Below, piece after piece: positions 24,258 through 33,700 of a stretch of 46,607 bases of DNA. The number at the start of each line of letters is the position of its first letter. Position 1 is the first letter of the stretch. Below the pieces are notes generated by a model, which saw only the letters and a program-made list of their open reading frames with translations, was not told where the DNA came from and searched no databases. The translations under genes and the position numbers were made by a program. Source of the stretch: Treponema sp. UBA937 (lineage in GTDB: Bacteria; Spirochaetota; Spirochaetia; Treponematales; Breznakiellaceae); assembly GCA_002293455.1 (NCBI GenBank), contig DBDH01000019.1:53059-99665 (forward strand). Direction: 5' to 3'.

Positions 24258-24261
24258 TAGC

Positions 24262-24771
24262 TTACTTTTTTACCAGCTTGAGGATAGGTTTAATTGTTTT
24301 CAAGCCCCAATCGTAATGGCTGGATGTCGCGGAAACGAAATACGATCCCAACGATGTCGTTCCCGTCCAGGGATAGTGTTTGGGAGTAAAAAGTTCTTCA
24401 TCGCTGTGTTTTTCGATCAAGGACATAATTTTTTTATGGCTCTTTTTGATAAGCTGTACCGCGTCTTTTAAACTCGTTCCCTGATACTGTTTCCAAATTT
24501 CCCGGTTCATTTCGGGGACTGTCTTCCAGGTATACCCTTCCTTGGGCATAGCAGGTTTCTTTCCGGCCATACCGTCCAGATACCATCGTTCCATCATAAG
24601 ATGCCATTCATGCAGATGGCAAAGCACATCCGCAATGGTTTCATCGCGGCCGTTAAGATCGTACTGTCTTTCTTTGTATTCTTCCGGCAGTTTTTCAATA
24701 AAAGCGAAGAGGCTTTCAAAGTTTTTTGCGCTTGCGTCGAGAAGTTCGGTTTTGGTTTTTGGTCTTGGCAT
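24262..24771 (-). CDS. ClbS/DfsB (DUF1706) family four-helix-bundle protein
   Basis: A small cytoplasmic protein of 169 residues from the DinB-like superfamily. It shows the family pattern ADVLCHLHEWHLMMERW (about 48-64), a conserved Pro/Gly/Trp region (about 74-86, MPKEGYTWKT) and the C-terminal SLGSYFVSATSSHYDWG block. ClbS in E. coli protects cells from the genotoxin colibactin; most members have no assigned substrate, so a protective or detoxifying role is only suggested. The start is ATG 24771, with GGAGG 6 bases upstream; an ATG 4 codons earlier lacks a site. A palindromic operator identical in one half to that in front of the upstream WYL regulator lies about 50 bases before the start, so the regulator very likely controls this gene. 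Confidence 0.85.
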   Translation of the reverse strand: MPRPKTKTELLDASAKNFESLFAFIEKLPEEYKERQYDLNGRDETIADVLCHLHEWHLMMERWYLDGMAGKKPAMPKEGYTWKTVPEMNREIWKQYQGTSLKDAVQLIKKSHKKIMSLIEKHSDEELFTPKHYPWTGTTSLGSYFVSATSSHYDWGLKTIKPILKLVKK

Positions 24772-24820
24772 AATTTCCTCCATTTGTTCATCATACTGTG
24801 TTTAAAATAATACTACACAA

Positions 24821-24844
24821 AACATGACAACGGAATGTCATGTT
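24821..24844 (-). promoter_or_regulatory. palindromic operator upstream of the ClbS-like gene
   Basis: AACATGACA (24821-24829), a 6-base spacer, and TGTCATGTT (24836-24844) form a perfect dyad. The right half overlaps the stop codon of the WYL regulator gene. A near-identical dyad with the same spacing is found upstream of the regulator itself (25767-25790). Confidence 0.75.
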
Positions 24845-25746
24845 TTATACAAATCTTGAATCTTTTCCATTTCCTTTAACAAAGTATTTTTCACATGAAG
24901 CGGCTTGATTACCCGAACCGAAGACCCAAAGGAGAGCAGCAGCCGGTACAGCCAAATATCTTCCGGCATATCGGCTTCGACAAAAAAAGTTCCGTCCTTT
25001 TTTGCTTGTATCGATTCAGAATCGAATTCATCGTAGACTCGGAAAAGCATGTCGGAAGAAAAGGAAAGATGAAGATGAACCAATGAATATGACGGCGGTC
25101 CCGTTTCATAAGGAGGCGGCAATTGAAATGATTCCCCGGAAAAATATTCACCGGCCGATTTCAGTTCTATGATACGGTTTATTTTAAATGTTCTGTAGTT
25201 TTTTCTGTACAGACAAAAGGCTGCAAGATACCAATCCTTCGATTTAAAAATAAGTTTCAAAGGATAGACTTTTCTTTTCAATGTCTCTCCATATGTCGAT
25301 GCATAATTAATTTCGAGAGCTTCTTTTTTAAGAATCGCATTTTTCAATAATTCAAATTTTTCTTTATCGTTTTTTACATTCCCCCAGCGGGAAAAATCCA
25401 CCTCTATCCAGTTCACCGGCGGCATATTAAAAAATGATGTCAGCCTGGAAAGCGTTGTATCGATGTCAGGATATTCAGCGGCACGAAGCGCCTGGAGCGC
25501 AAAAAGGATTTCTTCTTTTTCTTTATGAGATACAGCGGTTTTATTCAGCATAAAAGTATCCGGAATATAAATTCCGCCGCCTTTTCCCTGGATGGTGTAA
25601 ACAGGAATTCCCGCAAGGGCCAGCGTATCTATATCCCGAAGAATTGTCCGTACCGATACTTCAAAATGTTTTGCCAGCTCTTTGGATGTGATTCCGTTCT
25701 TATCCAAAAGGATATATACGATTTCAAACAATCGATGTATTTGCAT
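24838..25746 (-). CDS. YafY-type HTH/WYL-domain transcriptional regulator
   Basis: A 302-residue regulator with an N-terminal HTH_11-type winged helix (about 1-60: ITSKELAKHFEVSVRTILRDIDTL) and a WYL domain (about 130-205). The signature reads DWYLAAFC, with the basic KINRI ligand strand after it. A C-terminal WCX-like extension is present. WYL proteins sense ligands, often nucleic-acid-derived, and several control stress or defence genes. There is no ribosome-binding site; a good TTGACG/TATAGT promoter ends 7 bases before the ATG, so the mRNA should be leaderless. An operator dyad centred on the -35 element implies autorepression. Confidence 0.9.
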   Translation of the reverse strand: MQIHRLFEIVYILLDKNGITSKELAKHFEVSVRTILRDIDTLALAGIPVYTIQGKGGGIYIPDTFMLNKTAVSHKEKEEILFALQALRAAEYPDIDTTLSRLTSFFNMPPVNWIEVDFSRWGNVKNDKEKFELLKNAILKKEALEINYASTYGETLKRKVYPLKLIFKSKDWYLAAFCLYRKNYRTFKINRIIELKSAGEYFSGESFQLPPPYETGPPSYSLVHLHLSFSSDMLFRVYDEFDSESIQAKKDGTFFVEADMPEDIWLYRLLLSFGSSVRVIKPLHVKNTLLKEMEKIQDLYKT

Positions 25747-25753
25747 ACTTCTT

Positions 25754-25790
25754 ACTATAGCACATTAATATGACACGTCAATGTCATGTT
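25754..25790 (-). promoter_or_regulatory. promoter and overlapping operator of the WYL regulator
   Basis: On the minus strand TTGACG (25776-25781) and TATAGT (25754-25759) are 16 bases apart, and the -10 ends 7 bases before the ATG. The -35 element is exactly the 6-base spacer of a dyad (25767-25775 and 25782-25790), so a bound regulator would cover the promoter. Confidence 0.7.
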
Positions 25791-25799
25791 TAGAACACA

Positions 25800-26033
25800 T
25801 CAACTCTTTTCTATTTGTTCGATTTTTCTGTCGAGCATTTTATTCTCTAAACTCATGCGCTCAAGAACAAGCTGTTCCTTTTCAATTTCCATTGCAAGAA
25901 TATCTTTTTGATGTTCCAGCTTTTGCAGATCAACTTTTATTTTTTTGTTCATGTGAAGAAAAGAAAAAAGAATCGTAGGCGCCGCAACAAAAACTCCAAA
26001 GATGCCAAAAATAGGAATTAATATTTCCTCCAT
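25800..26033 (-). CDS. small PspB-like protein: one transmembrane helix plus coiled coil
   Basis: A 77-residue protein with an N-terminal transmembrane helix (about 5-27) and a charged helix with heptad character (about 30-75, rich in Lys, Glu, Leu). The layout resembles phage-shock protein B, but sequence similarity is not decisive and no pspA or pspC is nearby. AAGGAG lies 8 bases upstream of the ATG, supporting expression. A short hairpin (26054-26075) precedes it. Function unknown. Confidence 0.6.
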   Translation of the reverse strand: MEEILIPIFGIFGVFVAAPTILFSFLHMNKKIKVDLQKLEHQKDILAMEIEKEQLVLERMSLENKMLDRKIEQIEKS

Positions 26034-26154
26034 AACAGTACTCCTTGAAAAACGGAAACAGTAACTTTCTGTTCCTGTACTATAGTCTTACATTACGTTT
26101 TTTATTTCAAGAGCCTCGCCCTATATTGTTGAGGATCTTGCAGCATAGAAAATA

Positions 26155-28116
26155 TTATGCAGACATGATAGTATCCTGCCTTCCCATTAAAACCCTGCTG
26201 GCATTTAGAACGGCAATAAGAGCCACGCCCACATCAGCGATGAGAGCCATCCACATGTTAGCCATTCCGAGTGTTGCAAGTATAATAAATGCTGCTTTAA
26301 AAATTAAAGCAAATATCACATTCTGCATGATGATGCGGAATGTTTTCCGTGACCGTTCAATCGCTTCGGGAACACGCCGCGGGTCATCGGTCATGATGAT
26401 AATATTTGCCGTTTCTACCGCGGCGTCGGCGCCGCTTCCCATAGCGATTCCCACATCAGCTCTCGCAAGTACCGGAGCATCGTTGATACCGTCGCCGACA
26501 AAAATAGTTGTTCCTTGCTTGCAAAGTTCATCGATATTGGACAGTTTATCTTCCGGCAGCAATTCGGCTTTTACGGTATCTATGTTTAAAATAGAGGCCG
26601 TTTCTTTCGCTATCTCAGCTCTATCGCCTGTAAGCATAACTATCTTTTTAATGCCGAGATTTTTCAATGTATCAATTGCCTCTACCGCCCCTTCTTTTAT
26701 GGCGTCGCCAATAAGGATTCTTCCCAGGTAACAATTGTTCCTTGCAATATATACTATACTTGCGGCAGTACTTGGTTCTAATAAAGGCATAACAACATTC
26801 TGTTCCAGGAGCAGCTTATCATTTCCGGCAAGGATAGATGCCCCATCGTTTAAATCGGCTTTTATTCCCCTGCCCGCATATTCTTTATATGTAACATAAC
26901 TGTCCCTTGCGGGATACGCGTTTTGATTTTCCGCGTAATCCCGAATGGCTCTTGCTATGGGATGATTCGATTCCCGTTCCGCGTGAACGGCTGTTTCAAG
27001 GAGGAACTTTTCGGCAATACCGGAAGCGGTTTCAATGGTATGGACAGAAAATTTTCCTGTTGTTAATGTGCCTGTTTTATCAAACACGACATTAACGGTT
27101 TTTTTAAGGCTGTCCAGATGAACCGCGCCTTTGACCATAATGCCCCGGCGGCTCATTCCGCCGATTCCCGCAAAGTATCCTAAAGGAACACTTACGACCA
27201 AAGCACAGGGACAGGAAATAACAAGCAAAATTAATGCGCGGTATATCCAATCGGAAAACGCTGCTCCCGGAATAATCAAGGGAGGAACAATTGCTAAAAG
27301 AACTGTCGCCGCGACAACAATGGGCGTATACCATTTCGCGAAAGCGGTAATAAAGCGTTCAGGCTTTGCTTTTGATTGAGCGGCCTTTTCCACAAGTGCA
27401 ATGATTTTTGCCGCAGAAGAATTTTCCGCGGTCCGCAGCGTTTTAACGGTAATCACACCGTCAAGGGAAATTGTTCCGGAACGGACTTCATCTCCCGTGT
27501 TACATTGTACCGGTTTTGATTCTCCTGTAAGCATGGACGCATCGATAGTCCCTTGTCCGTCAACAATTATGCCGTCAAGCGGAATCCGTTCACCGGGACG
27601 AACGAGCACAAGATCGTTTATAGTTACATCGTCAGCCTTAACTTCTATCCATCCGCCGTCTCTTTGAATCCGCGCGGTATCAGGCTTTAAAGCTAAGAGC
27701 GCGTTGATGGATTTTCTTGACCGCTGAACAGCCGAGTCCTGAATCATTTCTCCGATCATGTAAAACATCATCACGCCGACTGCTTCCGGCCATTCGCCGA
27801 CCGCAAAGGCGCCGATTGTTGCAATGCTCATGAGAAAATTTTCATCCAGGGCATTTCCTCTGCGCAGATTTAAAAAGGCATTTTTTAGAACTGAAATGCC
27901 TGAAAGGAAATAAGCGGGGATAAAAAACGCCAAGGATATAAACCGCGGCATTCCTGTTAGATGCATCTGATGTATTATCATTCCAATAATCCATAATACA
28001 AGAGCGCTCCCGAATACCATTATTTTTTTCACGGGGAAAAGATACAATCCGGAATCTTTATTTTTTTCCGGCGTTTCAAGATGTTTTATAGCATCAGCCT
28101 TACAAGCAGCACACAA
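26155..28116 (-). CDS. Zn/Cd/Pb-transporting P1B-type ATPase
   Basis: An inner-membrane efflux pump of about 653 residues that exports soft divalent metals at the cost of ATP. The actuator motif TGES lies at about 197-200 and the metal-binding CPC of the transmembrane channel at 302-304. The phosphorylated Asp346 is in DKTGT, and GDGINDAP of the ATP domain follows. The start is unusual: TTG 28116, one base after the arsR stop (28118), with GGAGG 6 bases upstream; ATG 28173 would overlap arsR by 56 bases and lacks a site. With this start the N-terminus is only MCAACKAD..., a single Cys-x-x-Cys pair instead of the usual heavy-metal-associated domain. It forms an operon with its ArsR repressor. 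Confidence 0.92.
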   Translation of the reverse strand: MCAACKADAIKHLETPEKNKDSGLYLFPVKKIMVFGSALVLWIIGMIIHQMHLTGMPRFISLAFFIPAYFLSGISVLKNAFLNLRRGNALDENFLMSIATIGAFAVGEWPEAVGVMMFYMIGEMIQDSAVQRSRKSINALLALKPDTARIQRDGGWIEVKADDVTINDLVLVRPGERIPLDGIIVDGQGTIDASMLTGESKPVQCNTGDEVRSGTISLDGVITVKTLRTAENSSAAKIIALVEKAAQSKAKPERFITAFAKWYTPIVVAATVLLAIVPPLIIPGAAFSDWIYRALILLVISCPCALVVSVPLGYFAGIGGMSRRGIMVKGAVHLDSLKKTVNVVFDKTGTLTTGKFSVHTIETASGIAEKFLLETAVHAERESNHPIARAIRDYAENQNAYPARDSYVTYKEYAGRGIKADLNDGASILAGNDKLLLEQNVVMPLLEPSTAASIVYIARNNCYLGRILIGDAIKEGAVEAIDTLKNLGIKKIVMLTGDRAEIAKETASILNIDTVKAELLPEDKLSNIDELCKQGTTIFVGDGINDAPVLARADVGIAMGSGADAAVETANIIIMTDDPRRVPEAIERSRKTFRIIMQNVIFALIFKAAFIILATLGMANMWMALIADVGVALIAVLNASRVLMGRQDTIMSA

Positions 28117-28117
28117 A

Positions 28118-28465
28118 TTATTCCTCCAAATGTTCCCATGCAAACTGAATAATCGAATTGATGTGATCATCATCCAGGGAATAATAGATGATCCGTCCGT
28201 CTCTTCTGGCCTTCACCAAGCGGACATGTTTCAATGCGGCAAGATGATGACTCGCCGAAGAGACGCTTGCCTCTATAGAAACCGACAAATCGAAAACACA
28301 GAGTTCCCCGGCACGCAGGGCATAAAGTATTTTGAGCCGGGTTGGATCGGTCAATGCTTTAAAAAACTCTCCGAGATGTTCCAGTTTATCCTGAGCCGGA
28401 ACTTGTTCTCTTGCATATTTGACCATGGCTTTATTAAATACGACAACTTTATTTTCGCTTTTCAT
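28118..28465 (-). CDS. ArsR/SmtB-family metal-responsive repressor with alpha-5 metal site
   Basis: A winged-helix repressor of 115 residues that should release DNA on binding metal. The DNA-binding helix is SVSSASHHLAALKH. The alpha-3 motif, which reads ELCVCDL in CadC, is ELCVFDL here, so one cysteine is missing. The C-terminal helix matches the alpha-5 zinc/cobalt site D-x-H-x10-H-x2-E exactly (DDH...HLEE), as in SmtB and CzrA. The sensor is therefore probably a zinc-type one. ATG 28465 is chosen, because AAGGA lies 8 bases upstream and the earlier ATG 28498 falls inside the operator. The ATPase starts one base after its stop. Confidence 0.9.
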   Translation of the reverse strand: MKSENKVVVFNKAMVKYAREQVPAQDKLEHLGEFFKALTDPTRLKILYALRAGELCVFDLSVSIEASVSSASHHLAALKHVRLVKARRDGRIIYYSLDDDHINSIIQFAWEHLEE

Positions 28466-28486
28466 ATTACCATTCCTTATATTTGA

Positions 28487-28558
28487 ATATTTGATCATTC
28501 ATTCAAATATAGAATATCAATTAAAAGATTTTCTGTCAATAGTTGAATACTTGTTCAA
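28487..28558 (-). promoter_or_regulatory. arsR promoter between two ArsR-type operators
   Basis: On the minus strand TTGACA (28534-28539) and TATTCT (28511-28516) are 17 bases apart. One dyad of 8-base arms (28487-28494 and 28503-28510) lies directly downstream of the -10. A second site, TGAACAAGTATTCA on the minus strand (28544-28557), close to the known SmtB-type consensus, lies just upstream of the -35. Binding at both would lock the promoter. Confidence 0.7.
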
Positions 28559-28587
28559 ATAATAAAATGTAGGATGAGTTCTAGTCC

Positions 28588-28616
28588 TTGACAAGAATCA
28601 GTCCCTCCCGTACCAT
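28588..28616 (+). promoter_or_regulatory. sigma70-like promoter of the Wadjet operon, leaderless arrangement
   Basis: TTGACA (28588-28593) and TACCAT (28611-28616) are 17 bases apart. The -10 ends 6 bases before the ATG at 28623 and there is no ribosome-binding site. In-frame codons upstream back to a stop at 28575 include no alternative start, so the protein must begin here. Confidence 0.5.
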
Positions 28617-28622
28617 CACAAA

Positions 28623-30053
28623 ATGGCAGCTGGTGTTTTTTCTGTTCTTCCCGCAAACTTCTTCTCGCCCTTATCGACGATTAATCGGGAACATTACGCC
28701 GCTCTCCTTGTGCTTTATTACCGGCTTTTTCAGGAAAACACGCGCGGCCTTGAGCGCGAGGTTGTAATCCGTGAGTTTATGAATTATCTTTCCCTTCATC
28801 GCGACACCCTTGCGGAAGAAACCGATGACGAGACGGAGTCTCAGTCTGTGACCGCTGTTGACGAACGGACTATCGCAAACCGTTGTCTGCGCCGGCTCAT
28901 CAATGCCGGCTGGCTTGGGGAAGAAACGCTTGCGGATTTTTCGCGGGTTATCAATATCACAGCATGGGGCAAACCTTTTATGAAAGCTCTTGCTGATGTT
29001 GACGGCGGACTCAAGACCGAATATGAGAGCCATGTTGTTACGGTGTATTCCATGCTCTGCGGCGAGTCGATTAAAAACGATGGGCATCACGCGGTACTTA
29101 AAGCTCACGAAGAAGCACGTTCTCTCATCGACTCTCTTAAAGTTCTGTCCCAGAGCATCAAGGGTTATTACGATGACCTTAATGCCGAAGCGATTCGTTC
29201 AAAGGCCGCTTCCGCTCTCCACGAACATTACGATCTTTATATGGGCGAAGTTCTCGACAAGGCGTACAAGCGGCTTAAAACTTCAGATAACGTTTCCCGC
29301 TACAGACAAGGTATTTTCAAACAGGTGTCGGAGCTGCTTCGGGATGATGAATGGCTCGACGCGAGCGCGGCAAAATATACGCGGATACTCCAGACGACCC
29401 GTGAAGAATGCCGTGAAAAATTAAAGTTCATGCTGGAAGAAATTCGCGATGATTTAAAATCCGTCGATCCCCTGGAAGATGAAATTGACCGGCGGAACGC
29501 GGCTTATTCCCGTTCGAGTACGGAAATCATCAAAGCATACATTGAGCCCGACAGTACCGTCGCGGGAAAACTGGGTCTTCTCATAAAAGCCCTTTACGCT
29601 GGAGACGATGAAATCCGTTCCAGACTTGCCCACAGTATTTACCGGCTCAGCTTTTTTTCGCCCAACACCGCGTCTCTCCGCCGTCCGCGTGATGAAGGAG
29701 ACTTCAAGGCGGCTGTATCGAAAATCGATCTTGAAGCGTTGGAACAAAATGAAAGAGAATTTTTTGAACGCATGAGGAAGCGGCTTTCCATTAAAAAAAT
29801 CGGATCGTGGCTTGACGAACAAGGCGGGAAAGACCGCCCGCTTTTTCCAGCGGAGCTTATCGGCAGCGAAGAAACATATATACGTTTTATTTACGCACTG
29901 CTCTACGGAGATTCCCGGAATGATTTCGATTATGTTATAGAAGAAAATGATAATGCCGCACCCGGAGAACATTCGGTACAAACCGCGGGCTATGCGGTTC
30001 CTGATGTACGATTCCGCCATAATAAAAATGCCGTTACCAAGGATAAAACATGA
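28623..30053 (+). CDS. jetA: Wadjet defence protein JetA (MukF-like, DUF5716-type)
   Basis: The kleisin-like subunit of a Wadjet SMC complex, which recognises and cleaves closed circular plasmid DNA. The 476-residue protein opens with FSVLPANFFSPLSTINREHYAALLVLYY, the typical start of this JetA class. A winged-helix region is followed by long helices (about 160-310) that fit the MukF-like coiled region, then a C-terminal acidic domain. Recognition rests on this N-terminal pattern and on the strict jetABCD gene order. There is no ribosome-binding site, and the promoter lies directly before the ATG. It overlaps jetB by 4 bases. The GTG/TTG-free region upstream leaves ATG 28623 as the only start. 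Confidence 0.87.
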   Translation: MAAGVFSVLPANFFSPLSTINREHYAALLVLYYRLFQENTRGLEREVVIREFMNYLSLHRDTLAEETDDETESQSVTAVDERTIANRCLRRLINAGWLGEETLADFSRVINITAWGKPFMKALADVDGGLKTEYESHVVTVYSMLCGESIKNDGHHAVLKAHEEARSLIDSLKVLSQSIKGYYDDLNAEAIRSKAASALHEHYDLYMGEVLDKAYKRLKTSDNVSRYRQGIFKQVSELLRDDEWLDASAAKYTRILQTTREECREKLKFMLEEIRDDLKSVDPLEDEIDRRNAAYSRSSTEIIKAYIEPDSTVAGKLGLLIKALYAGDDEIRSRLAHSIYRLSFFSPNTASLRRPRDEGDFKAAVSKIDLEALEQNEREFFERMRKRLSIKKIGSWLDEQGGKDRPLFPAELIGSEETYIRFIYALLYGDSRNDFDYVIEENDNAAPGEHSVQTAGYAVPDVRFRHNKNAVTKDKT

Positions 30054-30709
30054 ACCAGGATATTGAAGCTCTTAATAAAATACCGGATCTTTCCAGCGAT
30101 GAATTTGAACGTTTCAAAACCGCGCTGCGCATTCTTACTTCAAAAACATTTATCATCCGCGGTATAGACAAGGAGCGCGAACTTTACGATTTTGCGGTAA
30201 GGAATATTGATCTTTTTGAAGCCTGGTTTTCCTGCATGGATGCCGCGTTGGCGCGCGACGAAAGTCTTGGTGTCATCGCATTCCGGGGACAGGGAAATAC
30301 GCGTTTGTTTTTTTCCCGCGACGAAATCTGTGCGGTGCTTGTCCTGCGCCTTCTTTACGAAGACAAGAAACTGGAAGTGTCTCTTTCCAAATTTCCGATT
30401 GTGAGCGTCAGAGAATTTCAGGATAAGTACAATGCCATGACCGGCGAGGACATCAAAAAAACGGCGCTTATCAAAGTACTCACCCGGCTTTCTTCCTGCA
30501 AACTCATCTCGGTAGAATCCGCGGATTACGCCGACCCCGAAGGAATCATCCAGCTGTATCCGAGCATTCCGCTCAGCATAGACAGGAACGCCCTTGATGA
30601 AGCCATAATGTTTCTCAACAAAAACGGCGGCGGTGCTGACAATGATACAGACAACAAGATTGAAAATCAAATTGAACATGAAACGGAACTTTCGGAGATT
30701 GCAGAATGA
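30050..30709 (+). CDS. jetB: Wadjet defence protein JetB (MukE-like)
   Basis: The KITE-type partner subunit of the Wadjet complex, 219 residues. It has two winged-helix-like regions, with the conserved DEICAVLVLRLLYEDKKLEVS stretch (about 90-110) and a short acidic C-terminal tail. In Wadjet and MukBEF complexes this subunit dimerises and binds the kleisin and DNA. On sequence alone I would call it a small helical protein. Its identity comes from length, the LRLLYE block and its place between jetA and jetC, with which it shares 4-base ATGA overlaps on both sides. Confidence 0.85.
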   Translation: MNQDIEALNKIPDLSSDEFERFKTALRILTSKTFIIRGIDKERELYDFAVRNIDLFEAWFSCMDAALARDESLGVIAFRGQGNTRLFFSRDEICAVLVLRLLYEDKKLEVSLSKFPIVSVREFQDKYNAMTGEDIKKTALIKVLTRLSSCKLISVESADYADPEGIIQLYPSIPLSIDRNALDEAIMFLNKNGGGADNDTDNKIENQIEHETELSEIAE

Positions 30710-33700
30710 TTACCCTTGAACGCGTGAGACTTGTCAATTGGCATAATTTTAATGACACCGTTATTGAGATTGGAAACCGCTGTCTTTTAGCCGGAGATAA
30801 CGGTTCGGGAAAATCAACTGTCATCGACGCGATTCAGTACGCGATGGCGGCGAATCTTAGAATGGCGCGCTTCAATTCCGCGGCGGAAGAACGCAGGGGC
30901 AGCGGACGCGATCTTATGGGATATGTGCGCTGCAAAATCGGCAGCGATACTGCCGAATACCGGCGCGGCGATACGGTAGCTCATGTGATGCTGGAATGGC
31001 AGACCGCACATAACAAATATTTTTCCTGCGGTGTGTGTATCGAAGCCTACAGAGATAATCGTTATATTGAACATTTTTGGATAGGAGACTCAGGCGGCGC
31101 GGATTCTTCGCTGTTGATTGGGAAGATAAGCGTCCGCAATGAAAAGAACGAACCCTTTGTCTTCCGTCAATTCAAAAGCATTCTTGCCGAAAATAACATC
31201 AGTGATTGTCCCACAAAACAGCAGTATGTAAAAGAATTAACCAACCGGCTCGGCGTTTGGAAACGGCAGCCGGAAGTAAACCCCTACCTTGATTCACTTA
31301 CCCGTTCCATCGGATTTAAGCCGCTTGATTCCATCGACAAATTTGTCTGCGATTATATCCTTGAAGAAAATCCCGTGTCCATTCAGGACATGAAGCAGAA
31401 CCTTGAAAATTACAAAGAAGCCGACCGCCAGGCAAAAGGGGCCATCACCAAAATCAGCGCGTTGAAAAAAATCTGTGATAAAGCCGCCGAGTGGCAGAAC
31501 TATAACGGTCTCATTCTTAAGCAGGAATATTTAAAACTCAAAATAGAACTGGAAAACGAAACGCAAAAAAAGGACAATGCTTCACACCGGCTCGCGGAAA
31601 CGCAAAATAATATTGATTTTACAAATCGGGAAATAGCGTCCCTCACTCAAAAGCGTTATGACACAGAACAAGAGCTGCAGGCATTGAATGTAAGCCTTGC
31701 TTCCAATGACGCTCACCGGCTTTACGAAGAAATCAGCGCGCGCATTAAGCGGATAGAACACAATCTTGATGACGAAGAAGAGAAGGCTGAAAACTATCGG
31801 AATATTAAAAATCAGTGCGAGCAGCTTATCAACCGTACTCTGAAAGAAAACTTTGACGATGAAAGCACGGCTCTTATTGAAGAAGCGGATACATACCGTG
31901 AAGAAAAACTCAACGCCAAAGAAAGAAAAGAAACGTCCGCCGGACAGCTCAAAGATGTACGTTCGGAACTTGCGGAACTGGAACGCGGCACACAACGCTT
32001 TCCCGATGCCCCAAGGGAACTCAAAGCAGCTCTTGAAAAAGCCGGCATAGAAGCTCACTTTCTTGCCGAGGCCGCGGAAATTATTGAGATGGATTGGGCG
32101 GACGCGGTTGAAGGCTGGCTCAACACTCAGCGTTTTTCCATTCTTGTTGCCCCTGCTGATTTTCAAAAAGCGCTGGAAGTGTATGACCGCTTACCTCGTT
32201 CCATCGCGGGAGCGTTTATTCCCAACATCGAAAAAATGCGGAACGCCGAAATTAAAAAAGGTTCGCTTGCGGAAACGGTAAAGGCCGAAGGATATGCCCG
32301 CATTTATATTGATTTCATTTTAGGCAGAGTGATGCGTTCCGATCTCGCGAATCTCAAGATCTATAATCAGGCGGTTACTAAAGAGTGCATGACTTATGCA
32401 AACCATACCGCCTCGCGGATTAAAGAAGAAGTTTACCGCCGCCGTTATTTGGGAAGAGCCGCGCTGGAAGAACGAAAAAGATTTCTTGGTGCCGAGCTTT
32501 TGCGGATTGAAACAGAATTTGCCGCCGCTGAAAAAGAAGAGAAGGAAGCTTCTGAATACGAAGACTATTGCAACCGGGTAATCCGTTTTCTGCCGAAACT
32601 GGAAAATCTTTTTCCGTCAGCTGCCGCCGCGTCTCAATTAAAAACCGAACTCGAAAAAGCGCGGCATGAACTTGCCGCTATTGACACTCAATCTTTCCAC
32701 GAACTGGAAAACAAACGCAGGGAACTCGGCGGATTGCTCGGCTTGCTAAGAGAAGACAACGACCGCCTGCAGAAAAAACTTGGCGGGCTTAATACAAATT
32801 GTTCCAATTACCAAGAAGACTTTGAAGTCTTTACCCAATCGATGGAGCAAAAAGAAGAAGCCGTCAAAAATTTCGGAAACGATTATCCTTTGATGATTGA
32901 TGAATGTGAAATCTATGCAAAAGAAAAACTTTCAAAGACAAGTATTCATGATCTTACAAGATCGTATGAATCGACATTGAAAGGATTTAAAACGCACGCT
33001 GAAACAAATAAAAAAGATTATGTCAAACTGGTAATCGATTATAATGACGCGTTTCATCATCTTATGAACACGGATCCTTCCGAAAATGATGAAGCGGAAA
33101 ATATGCTCAAACGGCTTGAAACTTCTGAACTGCCCGCATACCGGGAAAAAATCGCAAAAGCCTATCAGGACGCGGAGAAAGAATTCAAAGATCATTTTAT
33201 TTCACGTCTTAATGAACATATCGAAGAAGCGCGGGAAAGCTTTAAAGAGATCAACGAGATACTTCGCACGCTCCTTTTCGGACGGGATCAATATTGGTTC
33301 CATCTTGAAGAGTTAAGCGAACGCAAGGGACAGATTGAAGTGATAAGGCAGGCCGCGAAAATTCCCAGCGCCGAGGAAAGTTTATTTTCTCAGCTTGTTG
33401 ATCCCGCGGAAAAGAAAGCGGCGGAAGAACTCTTTAACCGTATTCTCAATTCGCCGCTCGACTCGAAAGAACTGCGCGACATTTGCGACTACCGTACATA
33501 CTTTCACTACGATATCAGAATCAAGGAAACCGATACTCTTGACGCGGAAGGGAATCCTGTTGTGCTTTCTCTTTCAAAGGTGCTCAAAGAAAAATCAGGC
33601 GGCGAATCTCAGACGCCTTATTATGTAGCCATAGCCGCAAGTTTCTATCGTTTTTACAAAACCCGCCCGGAAACAACCGTGCGCCTTGTGATCTTTGACG

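Larger units (their letters stand above)
23870..24261. other. AT-rich gene-free block, candidate DnaA-dependent site
   Basis: No open frame of note is visible. The block contains two perfect DnaA boxes facing the same way, an AT-rich core (about 23930-24080) suitable as an unwinding element, and four successive palindromes to the right. It could be an accessory DnaA-titration or control site, or an origin. The absence of dnaA, dnaN or gyrB nearby, and genes running in the same direction on both sides, argue against the main chromosomal origin. Confidence 0.35.

Noticed and set aside
23870..24261. Main chromosomal origin oriC
   Set aside because: Only two consensus DnaA boxes, no dnaA, dnaN, gyrB or other origin genes nearby, and genes on both sides run the same way. 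Kept only as a candidate DnaA-related site.
25800..26033. Functional phage-shock (Psp) system
   Set aside because: Only the general layout of the small protein resembles PspB. No pspA, pspC or pspF neighbour is present.
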